DNA from: Polia nebulosa
Lineage: Eukaryota > Arthropoda > Insecta > Lepidoptera > Noctuidae
Assembly (NCBI GenBank): GCA_951329385.1
Contig: OX589588.1
Span: forward strand, 2,666,001 to 2,730,000
Reading direction: 5' to 3'
DNA length: 64,000 nucleotides
Part shown: in pieces, positions 37,410-47,519 of the stretch
How positions within the stretch are numbered: position 1 is the stretch's first letter
How the letters are laid out: each line of letters begins with the position of its first letter
The notes under the pieces: model-generated
What the model saw: the letters and a program-made list of their open reading frames with translations, nothing else
Database searches by the model: none
Told to the model about the DNA's origin: nothing
Translations under genes and position numbers: made by a program

Positions 37410-37800
37410 CACTCGGGAAGGAAGTTTACGCATTATTAGGTACAGCTTGTTTACTTTTTAACTTTTTGTGGTGTTTTTTTTTAAAGAGTCGAATATAAAA
37501 TATTTCATAATAGGTAAGTTACTTTATCAGTAAAGGTACACATTTAGACGATGTAGCATCATATCTAATAACTACAAAACTATGATTTTACAGGGTGAAA
37601 AAAGTTTCATTTCTATAGTTTTAACATTTGAACCAAAAACTTACTTAAAGTTCTAAAATGTAATTGTATATGTTGCGGCAATTTTTTTTACCTTCTGTAA
37701 AATCATGATTTTGTAGTTATGAGATATTGATACACCGTCGATTTAGTATCATAAAAATCTCTATCTACGAGCAGTATGTTTTACTACCGAATTATGTCTA
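37410..37800. other. No gene recognised
   Basis: AT-rich flank of the mariner. A weak inverted similarity exists between CTACAAAACTATGATTTTAC (37572) and GTAAAATCATGATTTTGTAG (37697), with AAAATCATGATTTT palindromic centre. Confidence 0.4.
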
Positions 37801-37805
37801 GGAGA

Positions 37806-38080
37806 TTTTTTTTTTCGAGCGTTGGAAATCCTCAAATAATTGAGCGGGAGGGGCGTGTCGGATTCTTACTGACTAAAATCCACCCTTGTTTCTTCAGTTG
37901 TCTGTGCCAAGGCCTGCGGTAACTCTCTTTCAAATTTATTCGCGACTTCAGGCGGGCATCGGCCCTAGCGGACACCGTCAGTTGATTCTTTATCTTTTAG
38001 AGACGCGCGTGGAACACTACGCGTCGTTAACTTTTGCCTGGTGGACGGCGAGCTAACCATTACTTGCCATCCGCATGCCA
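37806..38080 (-). repeat. R1-type tail, short copy
   Basis: Reversed: starts at the shared 5' point (GGCATGCGGATGGCAAGTAA), has ACGCGTAGTGTTCCACGCGC, CGGTGTCCGCTAGGGCCGAT, and ends with GAGTATTTGA...CCAACGCTCG and an A-run (37806-37815 as T). Diverged. Confidence 0.7.
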
Positions 38081-38084
38081 TGGT

Positions 38085-38885
38085 GCTAACCATAACTTTT
38101 ACAAAGCACACCCTCATATTGATAGTCGTACAGATTCCATATTTTAAAAACGGTGTTGTAAATGTAAATCCTAACCTTGAATTAAAGGCAATTTAGTTTA
38201 CTCAAATGAAAACCTTCAAAAAAACGTTCTCGCTTGCACAAATCTTCTCGTGGGCCAGCAGACCCATTAGTCACAGACGTTCGTATTAAACCACCTAAGT
38301 TATAAACTTATCATACTTTATACTTCCAATTATAAAGAAGACTAGCAAATCCTTCGGCCGTCGCGGCCCGCGGGCATACATCAAGCGCCGTCCGGGACCA
38401 CTCCGGGACAGTCCCATTGTTTTCCAGGATTTCCGCCGAGTCCCGGTAATACCCAACATTAGTTTGGATTCCAAACGGACATATTACTGTACTTTGCGAC
38501 TTTTCTTTGTAATTCCTACTATTAGTATTAATGTGTGTGACTAAATGCTTCCCTGGAGGTGAGATAGATGGTGGGGTTTGAAAATTTATGGAAAGTTTGA
38601 ATCCGTACGACCCTAGTTAATACCTAAATGATTGCGAATGATAAGAGTTACTCTTAGTCAAGGTAGAGAGGCTTTATATTATGTTAATTTTGAATGAGGC
38701 TAGGGTTTAAAAGCAGGTTGTTCTGCCTGCATGGTTTCTAATTACACCACTGACATGCTGTACGTATGTACGTAGCACCTTAAATGAGGTTATATTATTA
38801 ATTAGGTTTCTTCTAAACGAGGTGGGAAACCTTTTTAGGCCTTTTATTTTATGGATCGCTAACTGTTAACTAACTAAATTGTAAA
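38085..38885. other. No gene recognised
   Basis: No convincing exon. 38350-38450 is GC-richer (CCTTCGGCCGTCGCGGCCCG) and 38380-38420 repeats GGGAC, but no frame or family could be supported. Confidence 0.35.
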
Positions 38886-38974
38886 ACAAATTAAGAAATC
38901 ATCCTACCTATGTTAGAATTACCTGTTTCAGTAAGAATACGGTAAACAGGCTTACAATGACCTACAAATTTCGT

Positions 38975-39195
38975 GATACCTGCGTAGCGCTGACGTAGCA
39001 TTTGCGTAGCACTTAGTCTATCATTTGCGTAGCACTGGCATAACACTAGCGTGCCATAAGCGTAGCACCAGCGTAGCATATGCGTAGCACTAGCGTAGCA
39101 TTTGAGTAGCACTGGCGTTGCGCTAGCGTAGTATTTGCGTAGCACTTGCGTGGCATCGTGTAGCACTAGTGTAGCTCTTGTTTATCGTTTGCGTT
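38975..39195 (+). repeat. 11-bp GCGTAGCAYTN tandem repeat
   Basis: About 18 degenerate copies of GCGTAGCACTA or GCGTAGCATTT. The array gives open frames on the minus strand by composition alone; they are not considered genes. Confidence 0.85.
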
Positions 39196-39469
39196 AGTGT
39201 CAAATGATACATACTACCCAAGAAAATGTTGTCCATTACAGCGAGTGTAATACACACCATAGATCATAGAAAAGGTCTACTATTGAGTATGCAGGTATTT
39301 AGGTATGCAAGTTTTGCAACACACCTTAGTAATAACGGGTTATTAAACTGGTCACGACACCATAATAACACATTTCCTCCAACTGTCACTATTTTTGCGC
39401 AATCGACAGCGTTTGATAATACGGCGCTGTACGGCCGCGTGGTGGCATGGTGGACTATACGATTTGATT

Positions 39470-39605
39470 GGCGTTTTATTTATTTATTTATTAAAACTTC
39501 ATGCAACACAAATGTACAAAGGCGGACTTAATGCCTTAGGCATTCTCTACCAGTCAACCAAGGGTGGTGGAGAGATAACATGGCAGGTGCATAAACTGAA
39601 AAAAT
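39470..39605 (-). repeat. LINE 3' tail with TTTA run
   Basis: TTTTATTTATTTATTTATTA, ACTTCATGCAACACAAATGT, ACAAAGGCGGACTTAATGCC, TTAGGCATTCTCTACCAGTC. The same blocks occur at 50570-50780. On the minus strand it ends in (TAAA)n. Confidence 0.65.
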
Positions 39606-39744
39606 AAAATAATTCTAAGTCGAAAATAATTACAGACAATTAAGTTCACAAATGACTTAACTGTAAATGAAAAGGACTGTAATTTTTAACAAGAGTTATA
39701 TTAGTTTGGCTTCTACTGCCACTTTCGCATAAGTATAGTGGAAA

Positions 39745-39825
39745 TAATGTTTTTTCTGATTAACTTCGTTGCGGGACATAAAGCAGTTCAATCATTTCTT
39801 CGGGACTCGTCGAGCTTCGGATAAT
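39745..39825 (+). repeat. Dispersed CGGGACTCGTCGAG repeat
   Basis: TTCTGATTAACTTCGTTGCG, GGACATAAAGCAGTTCAATC and TTCGGGACTCGTCGAGCTTC match the interior of the MITE at 15645-16106 and, reversed, 61205-61290. Confidence 0.55.
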
Positions 39826-40084
39826 TTAATTTTATGATTATGTTTTAGACGATATATCTTTACTTTTCTGTTTTACATACGTTACATACAAATATGTTAA
39901 GATTGTTGCATATAATTATATAGATTCAAGTTCTTCAAACTTAACAGACAGATGTGTTGCTGGGGAGTTTGTTGGCCACTTCTTCTTCACAGCTAAAACA
40001 CTAGGAAGTGGTGACGGGCGGGCGTTTTTGGGGGACTGGCTTTATGTAGAACTTTGACGTTCAAAAAGTGCTGGCTCTCAGCCT

Positions 40085-40253
40085 TTTTTTTTTTGATAGG
40101 TTGGGAAATCATCCAATGACTTCTCCCGCTCTGGGTGGAGCGGGAGGGCGTGTCAGACTCTTACTGCCTAAAATCCACCCCTTTTCCTTCCCTGCCTGAG
40201 TGCCCAAGGGTGTGGTAACTCATTTTCAGAATTTATCCGCTACCCTTAGGCAT
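40085..40253 (-). mobile_element. R1-type tail, short copy with target duplication
   Basis: Bounded by GGCTCTCAGCCT (40073-40084) and GGCTCTGAGCCT (40254-40265), 12 bp with one mismatch. It begins with a T-run (reversed poly(A)) and has TCCAATGACTTCTCCCGCTC, TGGAGCGGGAGGGCGTGTCA and GAATTTATCCGCTACCCTTA. It is only 169 bp long. Confidence 0.82.
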
Positions 40254-40265
40254 GGCTCTGAGCCT

Positions 40266-40735
40266 AGTTTGAATAAAATGACTTTTGATTTTGATTTCAT
40301 AGCCTCGGCGTTCTCATGATAGTCACCACTGTTGATTCTGGCTTTCAGGAGTTGTGGTGGTTGAAAATAGACTGGCGGGTTTGTCACACAATAAAAAAAG
40401 TTGAATGGTGATAAGAGTACATTTAGCTTCATAGCATACACCGCCTACCAAACTACCGCTGAATAAATTTATTTTCTCTTTATTATCTATAATATCATAA
40501 CAAATTCATGGACTTTTCATTGATATCACAATACATTCGCACAATACCCTCCGGTCAGACCACGCATGTCATTCCATGTAATCGGATTACAGAGGATTAC
40601 TCGACGGCGAAAAGATGCATTTTGATATTGGAGTGGACTGCACAATGAATAATCGATTGATATGCAAGTGAGGAAGAGAGGAAGAGACGGCCTATCTTAT
40701 TTAAATAGCTTTTATTAGTAAGCCTTTATTGCTAA
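40266..40735. other. No gene recognised
   Basis: GGTTGAAAATAGACTGGCGG and neighbouring sequence weakly resemble the interior of the MITE at 15890-15940. No gene supported. Confidence 0.35.
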
Positions 40736-40737
40736 TA

Positions 40738-40985
40738 CTAATAACAATTTTTTAGTTTTAACTTAAAATAGCAAGCGTGCACATAGGCCTTTTCCACCTG
40801 TTTCCATTCTTCTCTATGTTTAGCTTTTCTTGACCAGATTGTCCCTCCAATATTCTTGATGTAATCTGTCCATCTTTCAGCCTGTCTGCCTCTTTTTCTT
40901 TTGCCATCTCGTGGTTGCCATTTTGTAATGATTTTCGTCCTCTTCATCCCGCTATCCCTTGTCATGTAATGTGACTTGTTCATCG
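40738..40985 (-). pseudogene. LINE ORF2 C-terminus
   Basis: The minus strand is open for 81 codons and contains KWQPRDGKRKRGRQAERWTD, YIKNIGGTIWSRKAKHREEW, KQVEKAYVHA. The pattern GKRKRGRQxxRWxDxIK ... W is the typical C-terminus of insect LINE (RTE/jockey-like) reverse-transcriptase proteins. The rest of the protein is missing. Confidence 0.7.
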
Positions 40986-41120
40986 AAATTTTAAAATTCC
41001 ATTTAAATAGCTTACTTCAGTTCATAATCAGGGTATTTCGATTATATTTTATTATTAGCATTTATAATATTAGTAAGACAAGATACTCATACTACGTGGG
41101 TAGAGCAAGCTGATGAATCC

Positions 41121-41815
41121 GCAAGCGTTATATGGCGTCCATTTTATAAGAAATATATTGAGCTTATCGAGTCTATACAACGGAAATTTATCAAGCATTT
41201 AAATTACAAAGCTAAAGCTGGCATCTTAAATTACCCGGACTCCTGTCGATACCACAAATTAAATACTCTGGAAGAGAGACGACAGATAAATGACATGATG
41301 TTAATATACGACGTACTTAATAATAAATTTGACTGCCCACAATTGCTCTGCAAAGTTAACTTTAACGTCCCACTTAAACGTACTAGACATACAAATCTGT
41401 TAGCTGTTCCGTCGGCTGCCACTAATTATATGAAGATGTCACCTTTCTTGCGACTACCAGCATTATATAATGACAAGTTTCCAACACTGGACCTCTTCAA
41501 TATCACTCGGAACCGTCTTAAAAAAGAGATCACCCTTATGTTAGACCAAACACGAGAGGCCCAGTTACGCCTGTAGTGCCAGTTAGTCATACATACACAC
41601 ATCATCACACACATCCACAGAAACCCACACCGTACAAATACACACACGCACACACTATACATACTTCATGTCACTCTCTTCTATGCTTATTGTTTTATCT
41701 GTGTACTTCGTAATTGGCGTATTGTTTAGAATTATCCAATTTATGTTTACTTATTGTCAGCTGTGAAGCTACCTTCTATAAATAAATAAATAAATAATAA
41801 ATAAATAAATTCGAA
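41121..41815 (+). pseudogene. Jockey/CR1-like LINE ORF2 C-terminus with (TAAA)n tail
   Basis: One frame from about 41124 to the TAG at 41575 reads SVIWRPFYKKYIELIESIQR, KFIKHLNYK, then RRQINDMMLIYDVLNNKFDC, PQLLCKVNFNVPLKRTRHTN and FPTLDLFNITRNRLKKEI. The SVIWxPFY...IExIQRKF pattern marks the C-terminal region of many insect non-LTR retrotransposon proteins. No stop interrupts these 150 codons. A CA-rich 3' untranslated region follows and ends in TAAATAAATAAATAAATAAT (41779-41810). The upstream reverse-transcriptase domain is absent, so the copy is 5'-truncated. Confidence 0.8.
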
Positions 41816-42095
41816 TGAAATATTTATTTTAATTTGTTTTTTGCCAGAATTGGTAAATATTTTACGTAACTACTTCTTTTCTTTTGCGAAAATGCAAACA
41901 TGTGTGTATAATGCTCAAACAGTTTACAAATGACATTGAGCAAAGTTATTGAACTGTCGGTATGTTTGAACAAATGGCGCTGGCTATGAACCTCTTGAAA
42001 GAAACTGTTAGAAAATTTTACTTACGTGGTATAAAAAATTGCAAAAGTTTGATATTTTTATTTTATTTAGACAATAGAAATTTAATGACACACTG
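41816..42095. other. No gene recognised
   Basis: Unassigned AT-rich sequence; the next element's body may begin within it. Confidence 0.3.
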
Positions 42096-42099
42096 TGAT

Positions 42100-42240
42100 G
42101 AAATTTCAACTGTCTACTTATTACGATTTATGAGATACAGCCCGCTGACAGAGTGGCGGATGGACGGACGGACAGCGGAGGCTTAGTAATAGAGCTCCGT
42201 TGGTTACCTTTCAGGTGCCGAACACAAAAAACCAGGATCG
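42100..42240 (+). repeat. TTCCGT element, GAGATACAGCCCGCTGACAG variant
   Basis: ATGAGATACAGCCCGCTGAC, GGACGGACGGACAGCGGAGG and GAGCTCCGTTGGTTACC. A second copy of this variant lies at 63120-63240. Confidence 0.6.
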
Positions 42241-42244
42241 TGTA

Positions 42245-43000
42245 CCTACCCGGGCATAAATCATTTAGCTTTCATGTAGCTTTCTTAGAAGGTTACAAAG
42301 CTGATTCTGTCTACTATTAAAAATCAATAACGGTATTGGTTTTCTTAATTAATAGGAACCAAAACAATCACTTTGATATCCAAGCAGTAAACACCTTAGC
42401 TTGATCATCACGCACTTGAACATAAATCTTCTTAATAAAAGGTTTCGTTTAATTGAATCCCTGTATTCGAGCTAGTTGGGATGATGCTGCACATCTCATC
42501 TCCTCAATGGAACCTATTAATCACGACAACTAGATGGGCATTCATTGTAGAAACTTTGTAAAATGGATAAAGTTTGGGGCACACTGAACTTAGTATCAAG
42601 AGTAGCATAAGAAAGAAAGAAAGATAAAAAAAAGTATTTATTTGCCACAAATTAACGACATACACAACAATATGATTTTGCTAACTTAACCCTTATCGAT
42701 AGTGTTAGTAGTTCTTATATTTATATGTTAGTAAGAAGTTTAACAAAAAAAATGTAAGTAGGTTGGTATTTTTAGCCTAGGATCACTTTCAAATCTGTAT
42801 TGGGATGGTCCGAATATTAAACAATTTTTTTTCAGGGTTGGTATTTATCAGATGAATTAAGTTAATAATAATGTATACTTAGGTATTTATCTATGGGTCT
42901 ATGCAACCCGAAATAAATTAATTATTGTTATTATTATTATCTCGTTTATTAATTTTTACACAAATTATTTACATTTTTAAACATTTTTAATTGAAAAAAA
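42245..43000. other. No gene recognised
   Basis: AT-rich; no coding or repeat assignment. Confidence 0.35.
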
Positions 43001-43004
43001 TCAA

Positions 43005-43222
43005 TCTGCCTATCCTTTCCCCAACTATCATGGGGTCGGCTTCCAGTCTAACCGGATGCAGCTGAATACCAGTATTTTACATGGAGCGACTGCCTATCTG
43101 ACCTCCACAACTCAGTTACTGGGTAATACCATACCCCTTGATAAGACTTGTTGTCAGACTATCGGGCTTCTGACGACCCGTAACGACTGTCAAAGATCCA
43201 CGATTGACAGCCGGGACCAACG
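43005..43222 (-). repeat. 5S-SINE, truncated head (copy C)
   Basis: Tail and body present: CCCCAACTATCATGGGGTCG, GGATGCAGCTGAATACCAGT, CTCAGTTACTGGGTAATACC and CAAAGATCCACGATTGACAG. The 5S-like head is missing after GGGACCAACG, so the copy is 5'-truncated. Confidence 0.78.
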
Positions 43223-43334
43223 AAAAATATTTAAATAAGAATTTAATAATAATAATTGAATATTTTTAAAAGAAAACATATAAAATATAAAAAATAGTAG
43301 TCCGCCGGTATCGGGAGCAGGGTCCAAGCTATGA

Positions 43335-43465
43335 ATATAAGCCCGTTCTGGGCAGAGTGTGAGGGCTTGTCAGACTCTTACTGACTAAAGGAACACAGGT
43401 GGGTACCCGTGTTCCTTCAGTTACCTGTGCCAGGGCTGCGGTGACTCTTTCGAACACTATTAAGG
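43335..43465 (-). repeat. R1-type tail fragment with inserted hairpin
   Basis: GTGAGGGCTTGTCAGACTCT, TACTGACTAAAGG, TGTGCCAGGGCTGCGGTGAC and TCTTTCGAACAC match the family. A local inverted pair GGAACAC/GTGTTCC surrounds AGGTGGGTACCC at 43391-43413. Confidence 0.6.
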
Positions 43466-43499
43466 ATATTAAACCATTATGCCTGCCACAGTAACAGAG

Positions 43500-43795
43500 G
43501 AAGTCTGGAAGTGGCACCGCTGACTGAAAAGTTGTGTGGAAATAGGTTGTCGTGGTATGGCCATGTGATGCGGAGGAATGATGAAAATGTCGTGAGGAAA
43601 GTCTTGTGTATGGATGTGGATGGCTATAAGAGTAGAGGAAGGTCAAAGAAACGATGGTTGGACTGTGTGAAAGAGGATATGGGTAAAAAGGGGGTAACTT
43701 AGATGACGAATAATGCGAAGTATGGAAGAAAAAGACATGTTGCGCCGACCCCAAATAAATTGGGATAAGGGCAGGAGAATGATGATGATGCCTGC
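43500..43795 (+). pseudogene. RTE LINE ORF2 C-terminus with 3' end
   Basis: The frame at 43511-43702 encodes PLTEKLCGNRLSWYGHVMRR, NDENVVRKVLCMDVDGYKSR, GRSKKRWLDCVKEDMGKKGV, the typical end of RTE-clade reverse-transcriptase proteins, then a premature TAG where the copy at 62020 continues. It runs on to AAGACATGTTGCGCCGACCC, CAAATAAATTGGGATAAGGG and a GATGATGATG tail. Endonuclease and reverse-transcriptase domains are absent. Confidence 0.8.
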
Positions 43796-43799
43796 CACA

Positions 43800-44360
43800 G
43801 CAAAATACTGCTTTAATAAGACTTTTCAAAAGATTTTCCGTTTAAGTTGAGTTTAACCGAAAAACCGAAGTCGGCTTTCAGATTATCTTTCTTTCTTTTA
43901 GACTATCTAAATGTTGGTTTCTTTTGCTTTGATAATATGATAGAAAATTTCTTCCCCTCTCATGTCTACAAGAGCTGTGGTACCCGTCGACGGCGAATAG
44001 TTTCTGTCAGGTATGGATGAAGGACTCTATGTCTATGGCCCTGGAGGCTTATGCCCAGCTGTGGACATTTTGCGGCTGAAGTGTATAGATGCTATTGAGA
44101 CGTACTGCCCAGAGTCATCGTCCAAGAAGTCATGCAAAAGGCGTAAAGTTTTGCATTAATTCTTCTTTTAATTTTTTTTGAAGTAATCACTTTAAAAAAA
44201 AATTGCATCTATTTATTAATATTACAAAATTAAATAACAAAAGATATTAATTTTTATATCAATTATAGACGTGCACAGCATTTGCATAAGTAAACACAAG
44301 TCATAATATTCTAATATAACAAGAAAATTAATTATGATAAAGGATAAATAGAAAATAAAA
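43800..44360. other. No gene recognised
   Basis: Around 44010-44080 there is GGCCCTGGAGGCTTATGCCC, AGCTGTGGACATTTTGCGGC, a decayed LINE-tail phrase like that at 5815-5860 (CAGCAGTGGACGTCTTTCGG). No gene. Confidence 0.4.
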
Positions 44361-44364
44361 TACA

Positions 44365-44550
44365 ATAATTTTATTAAAGATAGCACTTCGCCCGCGACTT
44401 CATCCGCGTGGATTTCAAAATTATAGCCTATGACACTCACAAATAACGTAGCTTTGTATTGGTAAAAGAATTTTCAAAATTGGTTCATTAGATCCAGAGA
44501 TTACCCCCTACAACCTCATAAACTTTCCCTCTTTATAATGTTAGTATAAA
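44365..44550 (-). repeat. Helitron-like fragment, reversed
   Basis: AGCACTTCGCCCGCGACTTC, ATCCGCGTGGATTTC at the GC-rich end, and ATAGCCTATGACACTCACAA, TTCAAAATTGGTTCATTAGA inside. The terminal CTAG is not intact. Confidence 0.45.
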
Positions 44551-44554
44551 TTAC

Positions 44555-44970
44555 GAATCAATTAAATAAAAAATGTCAGAAAAAATTAAAATAAATAATA
44601 AGCATTTCAAATAAATATAACGGTAATTGCAAAATTAGCATTTAGTTTCGCGATTGTACGTAATTCTTCAACAGTTATCATGTGATAATGTCGTTCACCT
44701 CAACTCGTATAATTTCGTGCTAATTTTAACTGCTTCAGTATAACCAGTAGTAAAATTACTTGTAAACTGGTTTCTAATAGAATTTATTGTCTAATTAACT
44801 AAATGATCTTTCTTTTACTGAATACGTAATTAATTTGATTCGGAAGCGATAAAACACGTTTTGCATGAGTAATTTTTAGCAGGAAAGGCAATATTAAAAA
44901 GTTGATGATTTGGTAAAGAACTTGGAAATAAAGCGATTTCGATTATTTAAACTTTCACATTAAAGAATTG
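44555..44970. other. No gene recognised
   Basis: AT-rich with no supported feature. Confidence 0.35.
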
Positions 44971-44974
44971 ATAA

Positions 44975-45260
44975 ATCGGCCGTTTTTGGTACTTTTGTCT
45001 ACTACTTTAGATACAAAACATTTTGAGTATTGTTTTAACCACATAAAAATACCTTATCCTCTTTGTAACAAACGCAACATAGGATTCCATAATCTTTATT
45101 TTCTACGCTTTGCTACGATTTTTTATTCAATGAGGGCGCCATTTGGCGGATATGTACGCCTTAAGTCAAGATTGAATAGGTAGCTTGTATGCAAGAGTAC
45201 TCCATCGCCGTCTAAATCATCGCTTATTATCAGGTAAGATGAAAGTAAAACTCGAGCATA
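44975..45260 (+). repeat. MITE right half joined to a LINE 3' end
   Basis: 44975-45160 matches the right half of the MITE at 22012-22330 (CCTTATCCTCTTTGTAACAA, ACGCAACATAGGATTC, TTTTCTACGCTTTGCTACGA). From 45160 it switches to a LINE 3' end: CCTTAAGTCAAGATTGAATA and ATCATCGCTTATTATCAGGT, then an A-run. Confidence 0.6.
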
Positions 45261-45404
45261 TATAAAAAAACACATCCCTCATAGACATTTTTTTTTTAGA
45301 ATATTGCCCCGCTCTATGAAATTCTCCTGTGTGCGTTCACAAACGTAAATTCATATATATAAGACAAACAGACCCGGAACAATTATCTGTAGGCCATACA
45401 AATA

Positions 45405-45485
45405 TTTTTTCCGTGCGGGAACCGAACCAGCGACACGCAGCGCGGCAGCCAATCGCTCAACCACTGCGCCGACCGTCCCAAAACA
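45405..45485 (-). repeat. tRNA-derived SINE head
   Basis: Minus strand: GGACGGTCGGCGCAGTGGTT, GAGCGATTGGCTGCCGCGC, GTCGCTGGTTCGGTTCCCGC. A and B boxes are recognisable. It is the same SINE type as 52935-53095; the shared downstream phrase is ATTTGTATGGCCTAC. Confidence 0.65.
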
Positions 45486-45554
45486 ATGTAAATATATGAG
45501 GCAGCTGATTGCTGTTGTATTGTAGTCTCCACATTGTATGAAAAATCCATTCTC

Positions 45555-46090
45555 ATCGACATTACTCTGTAGAGGCGATTGTTTAAAAAGCATTGCATCT
45601 CTTTTACACTCTATCACCCCTAATGAATTTCCCTAAAGCCCCATTAAAGGGTCAAATATGAATAATCTCGGTGTACAGCCGCCCTAGACAATATTTTCGG
45701 CGAAAGAGGTACCTTATAGGCAAGCGTACTCCATCGTAGACCACTTCACCGCTTGCCATCGGGTAAGCCTCTTAATCATCATCAGCCTTTTAATGTCCCC
45801 ACTGCTGAGGCACAGGCCTCCTCTCTGTGAGAGGGTGTGGGCCATAATCTACCCAGCGGGCCCAATGCTGGTTGGTGGATGTCTCATGTCTTCCAATTTT
45901 TCGTTATAGGACACTTGGTTTGATTTCCTCAAAAGCATCCCTCATCAACATTACTCTGTCATTATTTTAATAGCATTACATCTATTTTATACTTTATCAC
46001 CCTCTAATGAATTTCCCTAATGCCCCATTATAGGGTCAAATATGAATAATCTCGGTGTACCGCCGCCCTAAATAATATTTTCGGCATGAA
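45555..46090 (+). repeat. Direct duplication of about 130 bp around LINE-derived sequence
   Basis: 45600-45712 and 45980-46090 share TTTACACTCTATCACCC..., TAATGAATTTCCCTAA, GCCCCATTA, AGGGTCAAATATGAATAATC, TCGGTGTAC and GCCGCCCTA...AATATTTTCGGC with few differences; the upstream CATTACTCTGT is also shared. Between them are a LINE 3' tail (45720-45775) and a LINE-related repeat (45777-45950, TTTTAATGTCCCCACTGCTG). Confidence 0.75.
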
Positions 46091-46099
46091 CGTGATGCC

Positions 46100-46430
46100 G
46101 CATGAATATAACGCATCTAAACGTTTTGTACCCTCTGTTTGTGCTTACCCTCCGCGATTTAGCGTTATAATAAATTTTATTAACACTCTTTTGTAAGTAA
46201 ATGGCCGGTTTAAGGAGATTTTGAAGCAATTGTGGGAAAATTGTGTATCTACACAACGTCTCTTAAGTTCTAACAACACGTAAGTATTTTTTGTTTCTTG
46301 TCAAAATGAGTTACGTAATTATGTCGTTCGATAGGGTATCGAACGACGCAGCGTTTGACAAATTATACACGAGGATTTGAATCAATGGTGTTGCCTAATT
46401 TAACAACAAAACAATACATAAGTCAATGTG
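46100..46430. other. No gene recognised
   Basis: Contains GTCGTTCGATAGGGTATCGAACGAC (46323-46347), a 10-bp-arm palindrome. No gene. Confidence 0.5.
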
Positions 46431-46436
46431 CCGAAA

Positions 46437-46692
46437 CGCGTAACTCAGTTGTTTTGCCATAACAACAGCGCGTAACTCAGTTGTTTTGCCATAGCAACAG
46501 CGTGTAACTCAGTTGTTTTGCCATAGGAACAGCGCGTAACTCCGTTGTTTTGCCATAGCAACAGCGTGTAACTCAGTTGTTTTGCCATAACAACAGCGCG
46601 TAACTCAGTTGTTTTGCCATAGAAACAGCGTGTAACTCAGTTGTTTTGCTATAGCAACAGCGTGTAACTCAGTTGTTTTGCAATAACAACAT
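46437..46692 (+). repeat. 32-bp tandem repeat, eight copies
   Basis: Units read CGTAACTCAGTTGTTTTGCC, ATARCAACAGCG, with C/T alternation at one site (GCGCGTAAC or GCGTGTAAC) and occasional substitutions. The unit includes GTTGTT and AACAAC, which can pair. There are no variable spacers. Confidence 0.92.
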
Positions 46693-46859
46693 ATTAACAA
46701 TTACAAGGAATAACTTAGTTTAAAAAAAATGAAGTTACGTGCTACTAACCAGTTTATTTGCTCTCCTGAAAAGTTTCCGATTTTGACGTACGTGGTGTTA
46801 GCTACTCTCACTGCTTGCTGCTCATGTCGACTTCACTCTTTTATTTTTGGTATGGAATA

Positions 46860-47015
46860 TCATCAAACATATCTTCACCCGATCTGGGTGGAGCAGGAGG
46901 ACGTGTCAGACTCTTACTGACTAAAACCCACCCGTATACTTTCAATTGCGGTCGGGGTGACTCTTTCAAACACACCTCCAGGCTTGGCAGGATGTCGACT
47001 CTACTTATGTTATAA
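46860..47015 (-). repeat. R1-type tail fragment
   Basis: CCGATCTGGGTGGAGCAGGA, GGACGTGTCAGACTCTTACT, GACTAAAACCCACCCG, GGGGTGACTCTTTCAAACAC and CTCCAGGCTTGGCAGGATGT. Degenerate relative to the copies with target duplications. Confidence 0.6.
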
Positions 47016-47024
47016 CCTGTCTGT

Positions 47025-47515
47025 AACCGTTCTGTAAACCCATACAGTTAAGTTACATGTTTAAAAATAAACTAGCAAGCGATACTGTTGAGCAATGAGA
47101 TTCTGGCTTCGATTCCTGGGTCGGATAAAATGTTATTGAGTTTTTCCTTCTGGAATTTTTCAGTTTCAAAATTTGATTTCAATTAAAATTAAATATATAA
47201 TAATAATAATACGTAAAAGACTTTTTTGCTCGACACGGATGTTTTGATCCTACCGTTTGAATGACGTGAAGGACAGTTTTTATCAAGTTTACTTATAAAC
47301 GAAGCTACGTATTTCAAACCGAATATTCTGGTATTAACAAGAAGAATTACGTCTTTCTTTTTGCATTTACGAGTATTTGAAACAAAAATACATGATTTAG
47401 AGAGGATTATAAAAAAGCTGTTTGGGACCAAAGTGCAGATGACGATACGACATTTTATTGAATTCGTTCTTGTCTGGCCGTCTGAGCCATTGAGACCTAT
47501 CGTGTCGATCTAGGT
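47025..47515. other. No gene recognised
   Basis: GGCTTCGATTCCTGGGTCGG (47106) resembles a pol III B box, but nothing else of a SINE was found. Confidence 0.35.
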
Positions 47516-47519
47516 CAGA

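Noticed and set aside
38891..39166. Minus-strand open frame rich in Cys, Tyr and Ala
   Set aside because: The frame is produced by translation of the 11-bp tandem repeat and has no homology or splice context.
43329..43829. A 166-codon minus-strand frame rich in His, Ser and Pro
   Set aside because: It is the antisense of the RTE LINE tail and an R1-type tail, both identified on their own strands.
46323..46347. A palindrome as a regulatory operator site
   Set aside because: GTCGTTCGATAGGGTATCGAACGAC is symmetrical, but there is no nearby gene to regulate.
46437..46692. CRISPR-like array
   Set aside because: The 32-bp units are directly contiguous with no unique spacers, and the sequence is from a eukaryote; it is a simple tandem repeat.
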